DNA of 54,358 nucleotides from an alpha proteobacterium HIMB59 (GCA_004321805.1 SGZV01000009.1:1-54358); one strand, 5' to 3'; positions 33,180 through 41,899 are shown, counted from the first letter of the stretch. The notes: generated from the sequence alone by a model not told the origin. Numbers and translations are program-made.

Positions 33180-33704
33180 ATGAAGCGGCTGATTACAATT
33201 ATATGTTTCATAGTAATGATGACAGGGACTAGTGTGGCACAAAATTTTTACAATTTTTCAATCAATGATATAGATGGAAATACGATCGATTTAAAACAAT
33301 TTGAAGGTCGACCAGTTCTGTTAGTAAACACTGCAAGTCGATGTGGTTTTACCAAACAGTATTCAAATCTTTCTAATCTTCATCAAATGTACCTAGATAA
33401 AAATTTAGTCATCATCAGCACTCCGTCAAATTCCTTTCGTCAAGAACTGAGCTCTGAAGAAGAAGTAAAAGAATTTTGTCTTATAAACTACCAAACTAAA
33501 TTTATTTTGACTGAGATTATAGATGTAAAGGGAGCTAATGCTCATCCTTTGTATAAATGGATATCAGATGATTATGGTAAAACCCCTAAATGGAATTTTA
33601 ATAAATTTCTATTTGATGGTCAGGGTCAACTTGTTGAAAATTGGTCTTCTATGACAAAGCCGGATAGTTCAAAGATTACATCAATTATTGACCAATTAAT
33701 TTAA
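33180..33704 (+). CDS. Glutathione peroxidase family protein, exported
   Basis: A 174-aa thiol peroxidase with an N-terminal signal peptide (LITIICFIVMMTGTSVAQ). The peroxidatic cysteine is in NTASRCGFTKQY, a cysteine in place of selenocysteine, and the tryptophan/asparagine block WNFNKFLFDGQG is conserved. The usual glutamine region reads STPSNSFRQE, a variant of the common PCNQFG loop. It should reduce peroxides in the periplasm with thioredoxin-like donors. A TATAAA box ends only 5 bases before the ATG. It is the last plus-strand gene before a strong terminator. Confidence 0.9.
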   Translation: MKRLITIICFIVMMTGTSVAQNFYNFSINDIDGNTIDLKQFEGRPVLLVNTASRCGFTKQYSNLSNLHQMYLDKNLVIISTPSNSFRQELSSEEEVKEFCLINYQTKFILTEIIDVKGANAHPLYKWISDDYGKTPKWNFNKFLFDGQGQLVENWSSMTKPDSSKITSIIDQLI

Positions 33705-33739
33705 AGAATAAGTTTTCATTTTATAAGTATGAAGAAATA

Positions 33740-33765
33740 AAAAAGGCGCCTTAAGGCGCCTTTTT
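33740..33765. terminator. Bidirectional terminator, perfect 26-base palindrome
   Basis: AAAAAGGCGCC and GGCGCCTTTTT flank a TTAA loop, giving a perfect palindrome with A-runs on one side and T-runs on the other. It can end both the glutathione peroxidase transcript and the amtB transcript that converges on it. Confidence 0.9.
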
Positions 33766-33788
33766 GAAGTAGTACTTGTGTTTAAATT

Positions 33789-35096
33789 TTAGTTAAATTC
33801 TGGGTATGCTACAGTTGTTAACTCAGCTTTATCTAAACCAACAGCTTCAGTTTCTTCATCAACACGAAGACCTATTGTAGCTTTTAGAATATAGAAGCCG
33901 ATAGCACTTAAAGGCACTACGAGAACAGCTGCTGCAACAATACCAATAACCTGAACGATGAAATCTCCTCCACCGAATATAGCTACTGCTAATGTTCCCC
34001 ATATACCCGCTACTAAGTGAGCAGAAATCGCACCAACTACATCATCAATTTTCATTTTATCAAGCATTGGTATGGCAATCGTACACACGATGCCTCCGAT
34101 AGCACCAATGATCATTGACGTAAAGTGATTGGTTAAATCAGGACCTGCTGTAATAGCAACTAGACCAGCGATAGCACCGTTAAGAGCAATGGATAAATCA
34201 ATTTTCTTATACATAATTTGAGATAAGATAATTGCTGCCACAACTCCTCCACATGCTGCAATATTCGTATTAACAACAACAATAGAAATTGCTACTGCAT
34301 CTAATGCGCTTCCTAGAGCTAATTGTGATCCGCCATTAAATCCGAACCAACCAAACCATAGAATAAAGGTACCTAAAGCAGCAAGAGGCATATTTGCTCC
34401 AGCGATTGGAGAAATCTTCCCATCTTTGCTATATTTTCCAGCTCTTGGGCCTAAAATGAGACAACCAACTACAGCTGCCCATCCACCTACAGAGTGAACA
34501 ATTGTTGAACCAGCGAAGTCAGAGAAACCCATTTCTGCTAACCAACCGCCGCCCCATGTCCATGAACCATAAATTGGATAAATTATTCCAGTCATAATGG
34601 CTGCAAAGATCATAAATGGCCATACTTTAATTCTTTCAGCACATGCGCCTGATACGATTGAAATTGCTGTTGCACAGAAGACCATCTGGAAGAACCAGTC
34701 AGAAGCAACAGAATAGCCGGTATCAGCAATAGCAGCAACATTTTCGGCACCGTCTAGGAGGGCAAGTTCGTCAGCGGAAGGATTATAGAAGGCTCCTCCT
34801 AGCGATCCGATCCAACCTGAAACGTCTACATACATTAAGCTGTAACCGACCAGATAAAACATGATGCCTGCGATTGAGTAAAGGGCAATATTTTTTAATA
34901 AAATAGCAGATGTGTTTTTCTTACGCACAAAACCTGCTTCCAACATGGCAAAGCCAAGTGCCATAAACATGACAAGTATTCCACCAAAAATAAACAGGAA
35001 TGTATTAAAAACAAATGCTGTCTCTGCGGATACTTCCGCACTAGCTATTCCTGAAACTAACAATGATGGAATTAGAAATGATAATATTTTTTTCAT
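33789..35096 (-). CDS. amtB: Ammonium transporter AmtB
   Basis: A 435-aa ammonium channel with an apparent signal peptide (ILSFLIPSLLVSGIASA) and eleven helices. The twin pore histidines are in STIVHSVGGWAAVVG and GAISAHLVAGIWGT, and the gate region with FWFGWFGFNGGS is present. It lets the cell take up ammonium at low concentration and is gated by GlnK, encoded 9 bases upstream. The Shine-Dalgarno AAGGAGA is strong. Base use is clearly less AT-biased than its surroundings, as expected for a highly expressed gene. Confidence 0.96.
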   Translation of the reverse strand: MKKILSFLIPSLLVSGIASAEVSAETAFVFNTFLFIFGGILVMFMALGFAMLEAGFVRKKNTSAILLKNIALYSIAGIMFYLVGYSLMYVDVSGWIGSLGGAFYNPSADELALLDGAENVAAIADTGYSVASDWFFQMVFCATAISIVSGACAERIKVWPFMIFAAIMTGIIYPIYGSWTWGGGWLAEMGFSDFAGSTIVHSVGGWAAVVGCLILGPRAGKYSKDGKISPIAGANMPLAALGTFILWFGWFGFNGGSQLALGSALDAVAISIVVVNTNIAACGGVVAAIILSQIMYKKIDLSIALNGAIAGLVAITAGPDLTNHFTSMIIGAIGGIVCTIAIPMLDKMKIDDVVGAISAHLVAGIWGTLAVAIFGGGDFIVQVIGIVAAAVLVVPLSAIGFYILKATIGLRVDEETEAVGLDKAELTTVAYPEFN

Positions 35097-35105
35097 AATG
35101 TCTCC

Positions 35106-35447
35106 TTATTTAATTGCCTCAGCGCCACGCTCGCCTGTACGAATACGTACGACCTCTGACACTTCAGTTACGAAAATTTTACCGTCACCAATTTTTCCTG
35201 ACTTCACTGCATCGGAAATCGTAGTGATAACTTTTTCTACATCTGCGGAGTCCACTAATACTTCCGCTCTTGATTTAGGAAGAAAGTGTACCTCATATTC
35301 TGCGCCTCGGTACAATTCAGTGTGGCCTTTCTGGCGCCCATATCCTTTGGCCTCAACAATAGTTAGTCCCTGAATATCCACGCTTGTCAGTGCCTGTCTC
35401 AGAGCTTCAACTTTGTCGGGCTTGATAATTGCTGTTACTAATTTCAT
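35106..35447 (-). CDS. glnK: PII signal protein GlnK
   Basis: A 113-aa PII protein that senses 2-oxoglutarate and ATP/ADP and blocks AmtB when nitrogen is plentiful. The T-loop is intact with the uridylylation tyrosine at residue 51 (LYRGAEYEVHF), and the C-terminal VRIRTGERGAEAI signature is present. It leads the glnK-amtB operon, with a GAGG ribosome site. In the 144-base leader I looked for a sigma-54 or NtrC pattern and found only a TTGGCAT half-site, so the control of transcription is not visible. Confidence 0.96.
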   Translation of the reverse strand: MKLVTAIIKPDKVEALRQALTSVDIQGLTIVEAKGYGRQKGHTELYRGAEYEVHFLPKSRAEVLVDSADVEKVITTISDAVKSGKIGDGKIFVTEVSEVVRIRTGERGAEAIK

Positions 35448-35591
35448 ATTTACCTCACTAATTTTTTTAGTAATGAGTGGGTTATAAGGAGAGAATCGAA
35501 AAAAAAATAATGCTAAGAAAGAAGAGAAAGTATGCGTTATTTGAATAATGCCAATTTATCTATATTTTTCAATAGTTCTAGAGCTATGAAA

Positions 35592-36731
35592 TTAAGCCGA
35601 GGTGATATTTTTTTTTGGATCAAAAAACGGCTTCTCTACAATAATACTTTTAAGTATTCCAAAATCCGTGCAAACTTCCAATTCAGTACCTAATGATGAG
35701 TGGTTGATATCTATCATCGCTAAAGCAATATTTTTTTTAAGACGTGGTGAATAAACAGCAGAGGTAACTTTTCCTAAATCCTTACCGTCTATTCTGATAG
35801 GCCAAAAAATTGTATTTGGGCCTTGCAAAGGTTCTCCAGATATCTCAAGGCCAACTTGTTTTCTAAGTATTCCTTTTTTATGTATTTTTTGTAATGCCTC
35901 TTTACCTATGTAATTAATATCACTATCTAATGCAACGAGACGATCGAGTCCTACTTCAAATGGGTTTGTGTGAATATCTGCATCAGCGTGATATGAAAGC
36001 ATCCCTCCTTCAATTCTTCGAATACTAGATGTATGTCCAGGCTGAAGTCCATATTCTTTGCCAGCATCCATAATCATTTCCCATAATTTATCTCCCTGGC
36101 TCCCATCTCTTAAATAAATTTCATATCCTAGCTCACTCGACCATCCTGTTCTGGAAACAATTAATGGGATACCCTCTAAATCAAACTCTTTTAACCAATA
36201 ATATTTTAATTCTCGAATGCTTTCTCCAAATAATTTTGCTGCAATTTCTCCTGACTTTGGTCCTTGAAGCTGAAGAGGTGAAACATCAGGTTCTTGAATG
36301 ACCACATCTAAGCCTGAATTAACAGCTACTCCTTGTGCCCATAAAAGTATATCGCTGTCTGATAACGATAACCAAAAATGATTTTCTGCAAGACGAAGAA
36401 GAACAGGATCATTTAGGATGCCACCTTTTTCGTTTGTGATTAAAACATACTTACATTGACCTATTGATAGCTTTGATAAGTCTCTTGGAGTTAAAAGTTG
36501 AATAAACTTATATGCGTCAGGACCAGTTATCTCAACTTGTCTCTCTACAGCAACATCACACAAAATGGCATCATTTACTAAATACCAAAAGTTTTGCTCA
36601 GGGCTGCCAAAATCTCGAGGAATATACATGTGATTATATACTGAAAAGCCCGTAGCTCCCCATCTAACTGTTGCATCAAAATATGGAGATTTTCGAATTT
36701 GCGTACCAAAACCAAAGTTTTTATTAGACAT
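35592..36731 (-). CDS. DmdA-like GcvT-family demethylase, second paralogue
   Basis: A 379-aa folate-dependent methyltransferase-fold protein related to the DmdA at 27953 but clearly diverged: GFSVYNHMYIPRDFGSPEQ near residue 28, VAVERQVEITGPDA near residue 60, LQLQGPKSGEIAAKLFGE near residue 152 and VSRTGWSSELGYEIYL near residue 193. These are hallmarks of non-DmdA GcvT-like proteins often mis-named aminomethyltransferase. Its methyl donor may be dimethylglycine, sarcosine-like compounds or another sulfonium. It stands alone with a good AGAGGAG ribosome site, outside the main island but near it. Confidence 0.82.
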   Translation of the reverse strand: MSNKNFGFGTQIRKSPYFDATVRWGATGFSVYNHMYIPRDFGSPEQNFWYLVNDAILCDVAVERQVEITGPDAYKFIQLLTPRDLSKLSIGQCKYVLITNEKGGILNDPVLLRLAENHFWLSLSDSDILLWAQGVAVNSGLDVVIQEPDVSPLQLQGPKSGEIAAKLFGESIRELKYYWLKEFDLEGIPLIVSRTGWSSELGYEIYLRDGSQGDKLWEMIMDAGKEYGLQPGHTSSIRRIEGGMLSYHADADIHTNPFEVGLDRLVALDSDINYIGKEALQKIHKKGILRKQVGLEISGEPLQGPNTIFWPIRIDGKDLGKVTSAVYSPRLKKNIALAMIDINHSSLGTELEVCTDFGILKSIIVEKPFFDPKKNITSA

Positions 36732-36751
36732 GTATGCTCCTCTAATGAAAC

Positions 36752-36816
36752 AAAAAACTCTAGACTAATTTAAAATTTGAACAAGTCCTGAAAAGTATAA
36801 GTTTTTAGAGTTTTTT
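36752..36816. terminator. Large-loop inverted repeat between the ion channel and dmdA-like genes
   Basis: AAAAAACTCTA (36752-36762) and TAGAGTTTTTT (36806-36816) are perfect 11-bp complements around a 43-base loop, with T-runs readable from either strand. On the minus strand it would end the channel transcript. The -10-like TATACT of the dmdA-like gene (minus strand, about 36793-36798) lies inside the loop, so terminator and promoter overlap. Confidence 0.45.
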
Positions 36817-37494
36817 TTGATTTATAACGACATCGACTAAAACAGCTATAAGTAAATTTAACATGGTAATTCCACAAATAATAATAAAGCTAAAGATATA
36901 TATCCATGCCCACCAATAAAGTTCTTGAAGAGGTAGCATCACCTGCTCCCAAGAAGATAAAGTCAAAACTTGAAATAAAGTAATCATAGCAGTACCTACA
37001 TTTCCCCACCTTGATGGGATGACTTCACTAAATAGAATTGAACCGATAGTTGCGTAGATATACAAAATTATGAATAGAAGTAAACTTACATAAAATACTC
37101 GTTTTACAGATTGCAATAAAGCTTCAATAATCATTTTCAACTCAGGGATAACAGAAATAATACGAAGAACTCTAAACACACGTAGTAATCTTAACAGTAA
37201 GAAGCTTGAGTTATTTGGGATAGGTATAAGTGAAATACAAACAATTAGTGTATCAAAAATATTCCATCCATTTTTAAAAAAATCAGATTTTTTTGGCTCA
37301 CCAATAAATCGAATAATAATCTCTATGACAAAAAATATAGTAATTGAATAATCTAATAAATTAATGATTTGATTAGTGATATCAGATAGTTCATAGGTAT
37401 TAACGCCAATAGTAAATGCATTAAAGATAATTATCGATATGACTAAAAACTGAAAAAACTTACTTTCCTTAAGTTGGTAAAAAATTTTATTCAT
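36805..37494 (-). CDS. One-domain voltage-gated cation channel (BacNav-like)
   Basis: A 229-aa six-helix channel subunit of the NaChBac/NavAb family, expected to assemble as a tetramer. The voltage sensor S4 has four arginines at three-residue spacing (Arg102, 105, 108, 111), and S1-S3 carry the usual acidic countercharges. The pore filter reads TLSSWEQ (residues 178-184), whereas characterised sodium channels have TLESWS: the acidic residue is moved by three positions. The C-terminus stops at NQKKL soon after S6, so the long coiled coil of NaChBac is missing. Ion selectivity cannot be assumed to be sodium. Confidence 0.85.
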   Translation of the reverse strand: MNKIFYQLKESKFFQFLVISIIIFNAFTIGVNTYELSDITNQIINLLDYSITIFFVIEIIIRFIGEPKKSDFFKNGWNIFDTLIVCISLIPIPNNSSFLLLRLLRVFRVLRIISVIPELKMIIEALLQSVKRVFYVSLLLFIILYIYATIGSILFSEVIPSRWGNVGTAMITLFQVLTLSSWEQVMLPLQELYWWAWIYIFSFIIICGITMLNLLIAVLVDVVINQKKL

Positions 37495-37547
37495 CAGGTT
37501 TAAAAGTAATTTAACGTTATCTTAATTAGATAATCTTTGAAAATGAA

Positions 37548-38099
37548 TTAATTTTTACTCCAGTTGACTAAAAACATCGCTTCATTTCTTCGAAGATTTG
37601 GCAGGGTAAAAGGACCGTTATAAGTTGCTTTTATCGCTGGACCTTTGGTTTCTATTTGAGCCTGATCTAAAGAGTTTTTTAAAATAGCTACATGTTTTAA
37701 AAAGTTTTTATCTGATGCAAAACCAGAATATTGAATTACCGCAAAATAACCCTCTTCAATACTAGCTATTTCAACAGAGTCATCGGCTGGTAAAGGGGCT
37801 GATGAAAGATCAAAACGTTCAGGTAGGAAAAATTGCATAACCATTTGCCCTTGATCTGGCAACATAGTAACAGGAGTAGTCATTTCGATTTTAGTAGAGC
37901 TTTGATTATTACCTGAAATATATTTAAATAATTTTTGAAACCCACTATTTGATCCTTGAAAGCTTGTTTGAATAACTATTCGTTCATCATAAAATCGAAT
38001 TTCAAAATTATCATTCTCCTGCATAATTTGATAAGGAGCTTCATCATAAGCCATAATATTTTTTATCATAAATAAGAAAATTAATATGTATTTAATCAT
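37548..38099 (-). CDS. SOUL heme-binding family protein, exported
   Basis: A 183-aa protein with a signal peptide (IKYILIFLFMIKNIMA) and the SOUL/HBP fold: YQIMQENDNFEIRFYDER near residue 23, then the strand GFQKLFKYISGNN and the central EMTTPVTML motif near residue 72. The family binds heme or tetrapyrroles in some organisms. Likely periplasmic. It lies 19 bases downstream of the SH3-domain gene on the same strand. No heme-pathway genes are adjacent, so its role is uncertain. Confidence 0.88.
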   Translation of the reverse strand: MIKYILIFLFMIKNIMAYDEAPYQIMQENDNFEIRFYDERIVIQTSFQGSNSGFQKLFKYISGNNQSSTKIEMTTPVTMLPDQGQMVMQFFLPERFDLSSAPLPADDSVEIASIEEGYFAVIQYSGFASDKNFLKHVAILKNSLDQAQIETKGPAIKATYNGPFTLPNLRRNEAMFLVNWSKN

Positions 38100-38118
38100 A
38101 ATTCACTTCTAAGCTCAT

Positions 38119-38622
38119 TTATTCATCTCCCCAAACACGACCATCTCTTGGTATCCAACCATTGATCTCTTCTCGTTTACTCTTTAATATGCTGATTTTA
38201 TACATTGTTGGAGTAACCTCTAAAAGATTAACTGTCTTGGGGGATTTAATTTTTCCTTTTTGGATTGTCAACCATGAGTCAGGGTCATAAGAATTAGTTG
38301 CATACAACTCAATATCTTCCAAAATTAGCAAAGTTCTTTTACGTGTTAATTGATTGTGGTAAATCCACCCCTGAATTCCATTAAAAAGTTCAATACGATA
38401 CCAATCTATATAAGTACTTCCTGTGCTCTGATGTTCTTCAATTACTTTGACTGGCATTCCCTTATGAGTTAAGAAAAATTTTTCTGTTTGCTCTTTGAAA
38501 TCTTTTAAATCTGGATAGTGTCGTAACCATGACTCATTTTTAGAAAGTGATTTGTAATACGGAATGTGATTATTCGCTAAGCTAGATAAAGGAATAAGTA
38601 GTATAAGTAAAAACTTTATCAT
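38119..38622 (-). CDS. Exported SH3-domain protein
   Basis: A 167-aa protein with a signal peptide (IKFLLILLIPLSSLA) and two bacterial SH3-like units: the first around residues 45-95 (MPVKVIEEH, DWYRIELFNGIQGWIYHNQL) and a second ending GWIPRDGRVWGDE. The opening YYKSLSKNESWLRHYPD is typical of alphaproteobacterial SH3_4 proteins that contact peptidoglycan. Function is unproven. It is probably co-transcribed with the SOUL gene. Confidence 0.82.
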   Translation of the reverse strand: MIKFLLILLIPLSSLANNHIPYYKSLSKNESWLRHYPDLKDFKEQTEKFFLTHKGMPVKVIEEHQSTGSTYIDWYRIELFNGIQGWIYHNQLTRKRTLLILEDIELYATNSYDPDSWLTIQKGKIKSPKTVNLLEVTPTMYKISILKSKREEINGWIPRDGRVWGDE

Positions 38623-38721
38623 TAATAATTAAGATATATTTTAGCTTAAATAATCATAGATTTTAAAAAAATATTTAATCTTAAGTTCACTATAGGGATT
38701 TAAATATTTGATCTTACTTAT

Positions 38722-40158
38722 TTACTTTCTACTTCCATGTTTAATATAGACAGACTTTGCTAAAATTTTGTGATTTGTCATTTTTCTCAAACTAAAAATT
38801 CTATCTTTTGCAAATTTACTTGTTTGATTCACATTAACCATAGGTTTAATCCAATTGTTTGGGAGTAGTTGTTCTTCAAATGGTGTGATGTTCTCAGGAT
38901 AATGTAATAAATTTAGAGGAACCTCCTGGAATTTAGGAATATTTTTTCTAATAAAAAATCCTTTAGGGTCTTGATCTTCTGATTGTTTGTAAGGATTATA
39001 TACACGAATAGCATTAATTCCTGTGGTTCCTGACTGCATTTGAACTTGGCTATAGTGTATCCCTGGCTCGAAATCAGTAAAGAGTGCAGCAAGATGAGGT
39101 GCATAAAACCTCCAATCAAGCCATAGGTTGTAAGCTGCAAAAGATGCCAACATTGCACGCATCCTAAAATTTATCCAACCATGATTTCTAAGATAAATCA
39201 TGCATGCATCAATGAAAGGTATGCCTGTTCGTCCTTCAATCCATGCCTTTAATTTTATTTCATCCTCATCTCGCAAATTGTCATATATTGAAATGAAATT
39301 TTTATCTTGTATTGAGGGTTCATCTTCTAATTTTTGTATAAAATGTGAACGCCAATGTAATCTTGAGAGAAAAGAATTGATTGATCTGACAAAGTTTTTA
39401 TTTGTTCCTTGAAGTTCTTTTTGACGGTGGGAAGCCTCATGAAAGGCTACACGAGTTGACATTGTTCCAAAAGCAAAATGAGTAGAGAGACGCGAACAAC
39501 TCTGCTCTGCAGAAATTGGACTAGACATTTCTATTTGATAGTTTTCTCCTCGAAAATCTAAAAATGTTTTTAATAGTTTTGTTGCATTCTCATTTCCGCC
39601 TTTTTGGCGTTCAGGGCAAGGAGTAGAATCATAAAATTGTTGAGGATGCTGGAAATTTGGGATCTCTAAAATTTTTGAGCTTTTGAAATAATCATTAGTT
39701 GTAAGAATCGGTTTATTAATTTCTTTATGGAAATTCTTTGCCCAATTATCACGATTATGCTTACCTCGAATAACACCAATGTGAGGAATTTCTTGCCATG
39801 CAATTTTTTCAGATTTAAAAAATTGACCTATCCGATTATCTCTTTGATAAGTCCAATTAATTCCTGTTTCTTGCTCGCTAGTTACTTTCTTAATTCCATA
39901 CTTTAAGTGGATATCCTTAAAAATCTCCAAAGCATCTCCGCTTAAAATATTTAAATGGAGATTTATAGATGAAAGTTGATTTCGTAAATCTTTTAGGCTT
40001 TCTAAAGTAAATTCCCACTGCCGAAGAGACATGTCTTTTTGTAACCATAGCTGAGGTTCAATAATGTAAATTAAAATTTTTGGATATTTTGAGTCTAAAA
40101 GTGTAGCATTATCAACCACACGAAGATTTTTTTTAAACCAAATAACGTGGTTTAACAT
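38722..40158 (-). CDS. Cryptochrome/DNA photolyase family protein
   Basis: A 478-aa flavoprotein of the photolyase/cryptochrome family. The N-terminal photolyase domain opens HVIWFKKNLRVVDNATL; the FAD-binding C-terminal domain shows SRLSTHFAFGTMSTR near residue 222, LHWRSHFIQKLEDEPS near residue 266, then GRTGIPFIDACMIYLRNHGW and FEPGIHYSQVQMQSG. The wording SQVQMQSGTTG is that of a less-studied bacterial photolyase subgroup, not classical class I PhrB. Light-driven repair of pyrimidine dimers is likely and suits a sunlit surface-ocean organism. An ABC exporter pair lies just upstream, 3 bases away. Confidence 0.88.
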   Translation of the reverse strand: MLNHVIWFKKNLRVVDNATLLDSKYPKILIYIIEPQLWLQKDMSLRQWEFTLESLKDLRNQLSSINLHLNILSGDALEIFKDIHLKYGIKKVTSEQETGINWTYQRDNRIGQFFKSEKIAWQEIPHIGVIRGKHNRDNWAKNFHKEINKPILTTNDYFKSSKILEIPNFQHPQQFYDSTPCPERQKGGNENATKLLKTFLDFRGENYQIEMSSPISAEQSCSRLSTHFAFGTMSTRVAFHEASHRQKELQGTNKNFVRSINSFLSRLHWRSHFIQKLEDEPSIQDKNFISIYDNLRDEDEIKLKAWIEGRTGIPFIDACMIYLRNHGWINFRMRAMLASFAAYNLWLDWRFYAPHLAALFTDFEPGIHYSQVQMQSGTTGINAIRVYNPYKQSEDQDPKGFFIRKNIPKFQEVPLNLLHYPENITPFEEQLLPNNWIKPMVNVNQTSKFAKDRIFSLRKMTNHKILAKSVYIKHGSRK

Positions 40159-40161
40159 GTC

Positions 40162-40923
40162 TTAAAATTTAATTTTATATCCTTTAGAAAAAATATATGC
40201 AATTGCTGCCAAATTCATTGCGCAAAAAATACTAATCATAGCTAAACTAATTGTAATACTGACATCTGCCATATTGTAAAAACTCCATCGAAATCCACTT
40301 ACTAAGTACAAAACAGGATTAGCCAATGATACTTTTTGCCAAAATTCTGGCAGCCAAGCAATGGAATAAAGAGAGCCTCCCAAAAAAACCATAGGAGTTA
40401 TTATAATTGTAGGTATTAGAGAAAGTTGCTCCCAATTAGTTGATACAACGCCAATTAAAAAACCTAATAGACTAAAAGTTAAGGCAGTAAGAACTAACAT
40501 TAAAATCATTACTAAGGGATGAGCAATGGATATTTCTACAAATAAACTAGCTGTGCCTAAAATAAGCGCACCTAAGATAATCGATTTTGAAGTAGCAGCT
40601 CCTACAAATCCCATTACTATTTCCCAAGAGGATAAAGGAGCTGCATAAATTTCATTAATTGTTCCTAAAAATTTTGGAAAAAAAATACCCGAGGCAGCAT
40701 TCGATAAACTTTGAGTTAGAAGAACTAACATCATTAATCCTGGAACAATAAAAGATCCGTAACTCACATCTTCAATCAAGGGAATTCTTGAACCAATAGC
40801 AGATCCAAAAACCACAAAGTATAGAGATGTTGAAATTACGGGGGAGAGGATACTTTGAATTATAGTTCTTCTCATTCGATCCATTTCATGGAGATAAATT
40901 GCTTTTACGCCAATCCAGTTCAT
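40162..40923 (-). CDS. ABC-2 type exporter permease
   Basis: A 253-aa, six-helix permease of the ABC-2 (YadH/NodJ-like) type. It opens with GVKAIYLHEMDRMRRTIIQ and shows SPVISTSLYFVVFG and FLGTINEIYAAPLSSWEIV near residue 83, then PMVFLGGSLYSIAWLPEFWQ near residue 177. It partners the ATPase gene upstream, whose stop overlaps its start by 4 bases (ATGA). Substrate is unknown; related systems export lipids, glycans or drugs. Confidence 0.88.
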   Translation of the reverse strand: MNWIGVKAIYLHEMDRMRRTIIQSILSPVISTSLYFVVFGSAIGSRIPLIEDVSYGSFIVPGLMMLVLLTQSLSNAASGIFFPKFLGTINEIYAAPLSSWEIVMGFVGAATSKSIILGALILGTASLFVEISIAHPLVMILMLVLTALTFSLLGFLIGVVSTNWEQLSLIPTIIITPMVFLGGSLYSIAWLPEFWQKVSLANPVLYLVSGFRWSFYNMADVSITISLAMISIFCAMNLAAIAYIFSKGYKIKF

Positions 40924-41852
40924 GCACTCTCCTTTAATAACTGTTCAAAGATATTTTCTAGTGACGTTTGAGCAGATTTTAAGTCTTTTAGTTTCAGGCC
41001 TGCAAGTTTTACATCCTGTAAAAGTTTAGTAATACCTGTAGTTTCGGCTTGTGAATTATAGCTAAAACATAAAGCATGACCATTTTCTGTAATCGACAAA
41101 TTATAATTTTTCAAAGACTCTGGGATTACAGAAATTTTATCTTGTAATTCAATAGTTAATAATTTTTGACCCATTTTTTGCATCAAGTCCCTTTTATTTT
41201 CTGTAATAACAATTTCACCGTTATTGATGACGGAAACCCGATCAGCAATTGCCTCTGCCTCTTCAATATAATGGGTTGTTAATATAATAGTAACGCCACT
41301 ATCTTGTAAATTTTTCACCACTCGCCACATATCACGGCGAAGAGATATGTCTACACCCGCTGTCGGTTCATCTAAAAACAAAATTTGAGGCTCATGGCTC
41401 AGTGCTTTTGCTATAAGAGCCCTTCTTTTCATACCTCCTGAAAGTTCACGAAGGCGATTATCTTTTTTATCCCAGAGACTTAGATCTTTTAAGATTTGCT
41501 CTATTAAGGCAGGATTTTTTTTCTTACCGTACAACCCTCTCGTATACGATACGTTTTGAAATACTTGTTCAAATGCCTCTAATTGTAACTCTTGAGGAAC
41601 CAAACCTATGAGGGATCGTGTGTGACGAAAATCTTTTACAACGTCATGACCATCAACAGAAATATTCCCGGAAGAAGGTATGACTACACCGCAAATTGCA
41701 TTAATTAATGTGGTCTTACCCGCTCCATTAGGACCAAGCAGAGCCAATATCTCACCTCGTTTAATTTCTAAATTGACACCCTTTAAGGCTTCAAAGCCAC
41801 CAGAATAGGATTTGTAAACATTGTTAATTTTTATGAGAGTTTCAGAGGTCAT
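40920..41852 (-). CDS. ABC-2 type exporter ATPase
   Basis: A 310-aa ATP-binding protein. Walker A LLGPNGAGKTTLINAI near residue 37, signature RELSGGMKRRALIAKAL near residue 135, Walker B ILFLDEPTAGVDISLRRD near residue 157 and the H-loop ILTTHYIEEAEAI are all intact. The extra C-terminal region (about residues 230-310) is typical of ABC-2 exporter ATPases. With the overlapping permease it makes a two-gene exporter. No dedicated promoter is obvious in the 47 bases before it. Confidence 0.92.
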   Translation of the reverse strand: MTSETLIKINNVYKSYSGGFEALKGVNLEIKRGEILALLGPNGAGKTTLINAICGVVIPSSGNISVDGHDVVKDFRHTRSLIGLVPQELQLEAFEQVFQNVSYTRGLYGKKKNPALIEQILKDLSLWDKKDNRLRELSGGMKRRALIAKALSHEPQILFLDEPTAGVDISLRRDMWRVVKNLQDSGVTIILTTHYIEEAEAIADRVSVINNGEIVITENKRDLMQKMGQKLLTIELQDKISVIPESLKNYNLSITENGHALCFSYNSQAETTGITKLLQDVKLAGLKLKDLKSAQTSLENIFEQLLKESA

Positions 41853-41899
41853 GTGTAAGAAAATGTACCTTATATTATAGGCTTAATCTTTAAAGTAGA

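Noticed and set aside
34912-35373. Long open frame on the plus strand (153 aa) antisense to amtB and glnK
   Set aside because: Shadow of two strongly conserved genes; no ribosome site, no recognisable protein.
35548-35554. TTGGCAT on the minus strand as a sigma-54 -24 element before glnK
   Set aside because: No TTGC follows at the required distance, so the -12 half is missing.
38688-38698. CACTATAGGGA, identical to the 3' part of a T7 phage promoter
   Set aside because: Only the initiation core matches; the recognition bases further upstream do not align. A chance 11-base match is plausible and no phage genes are near.
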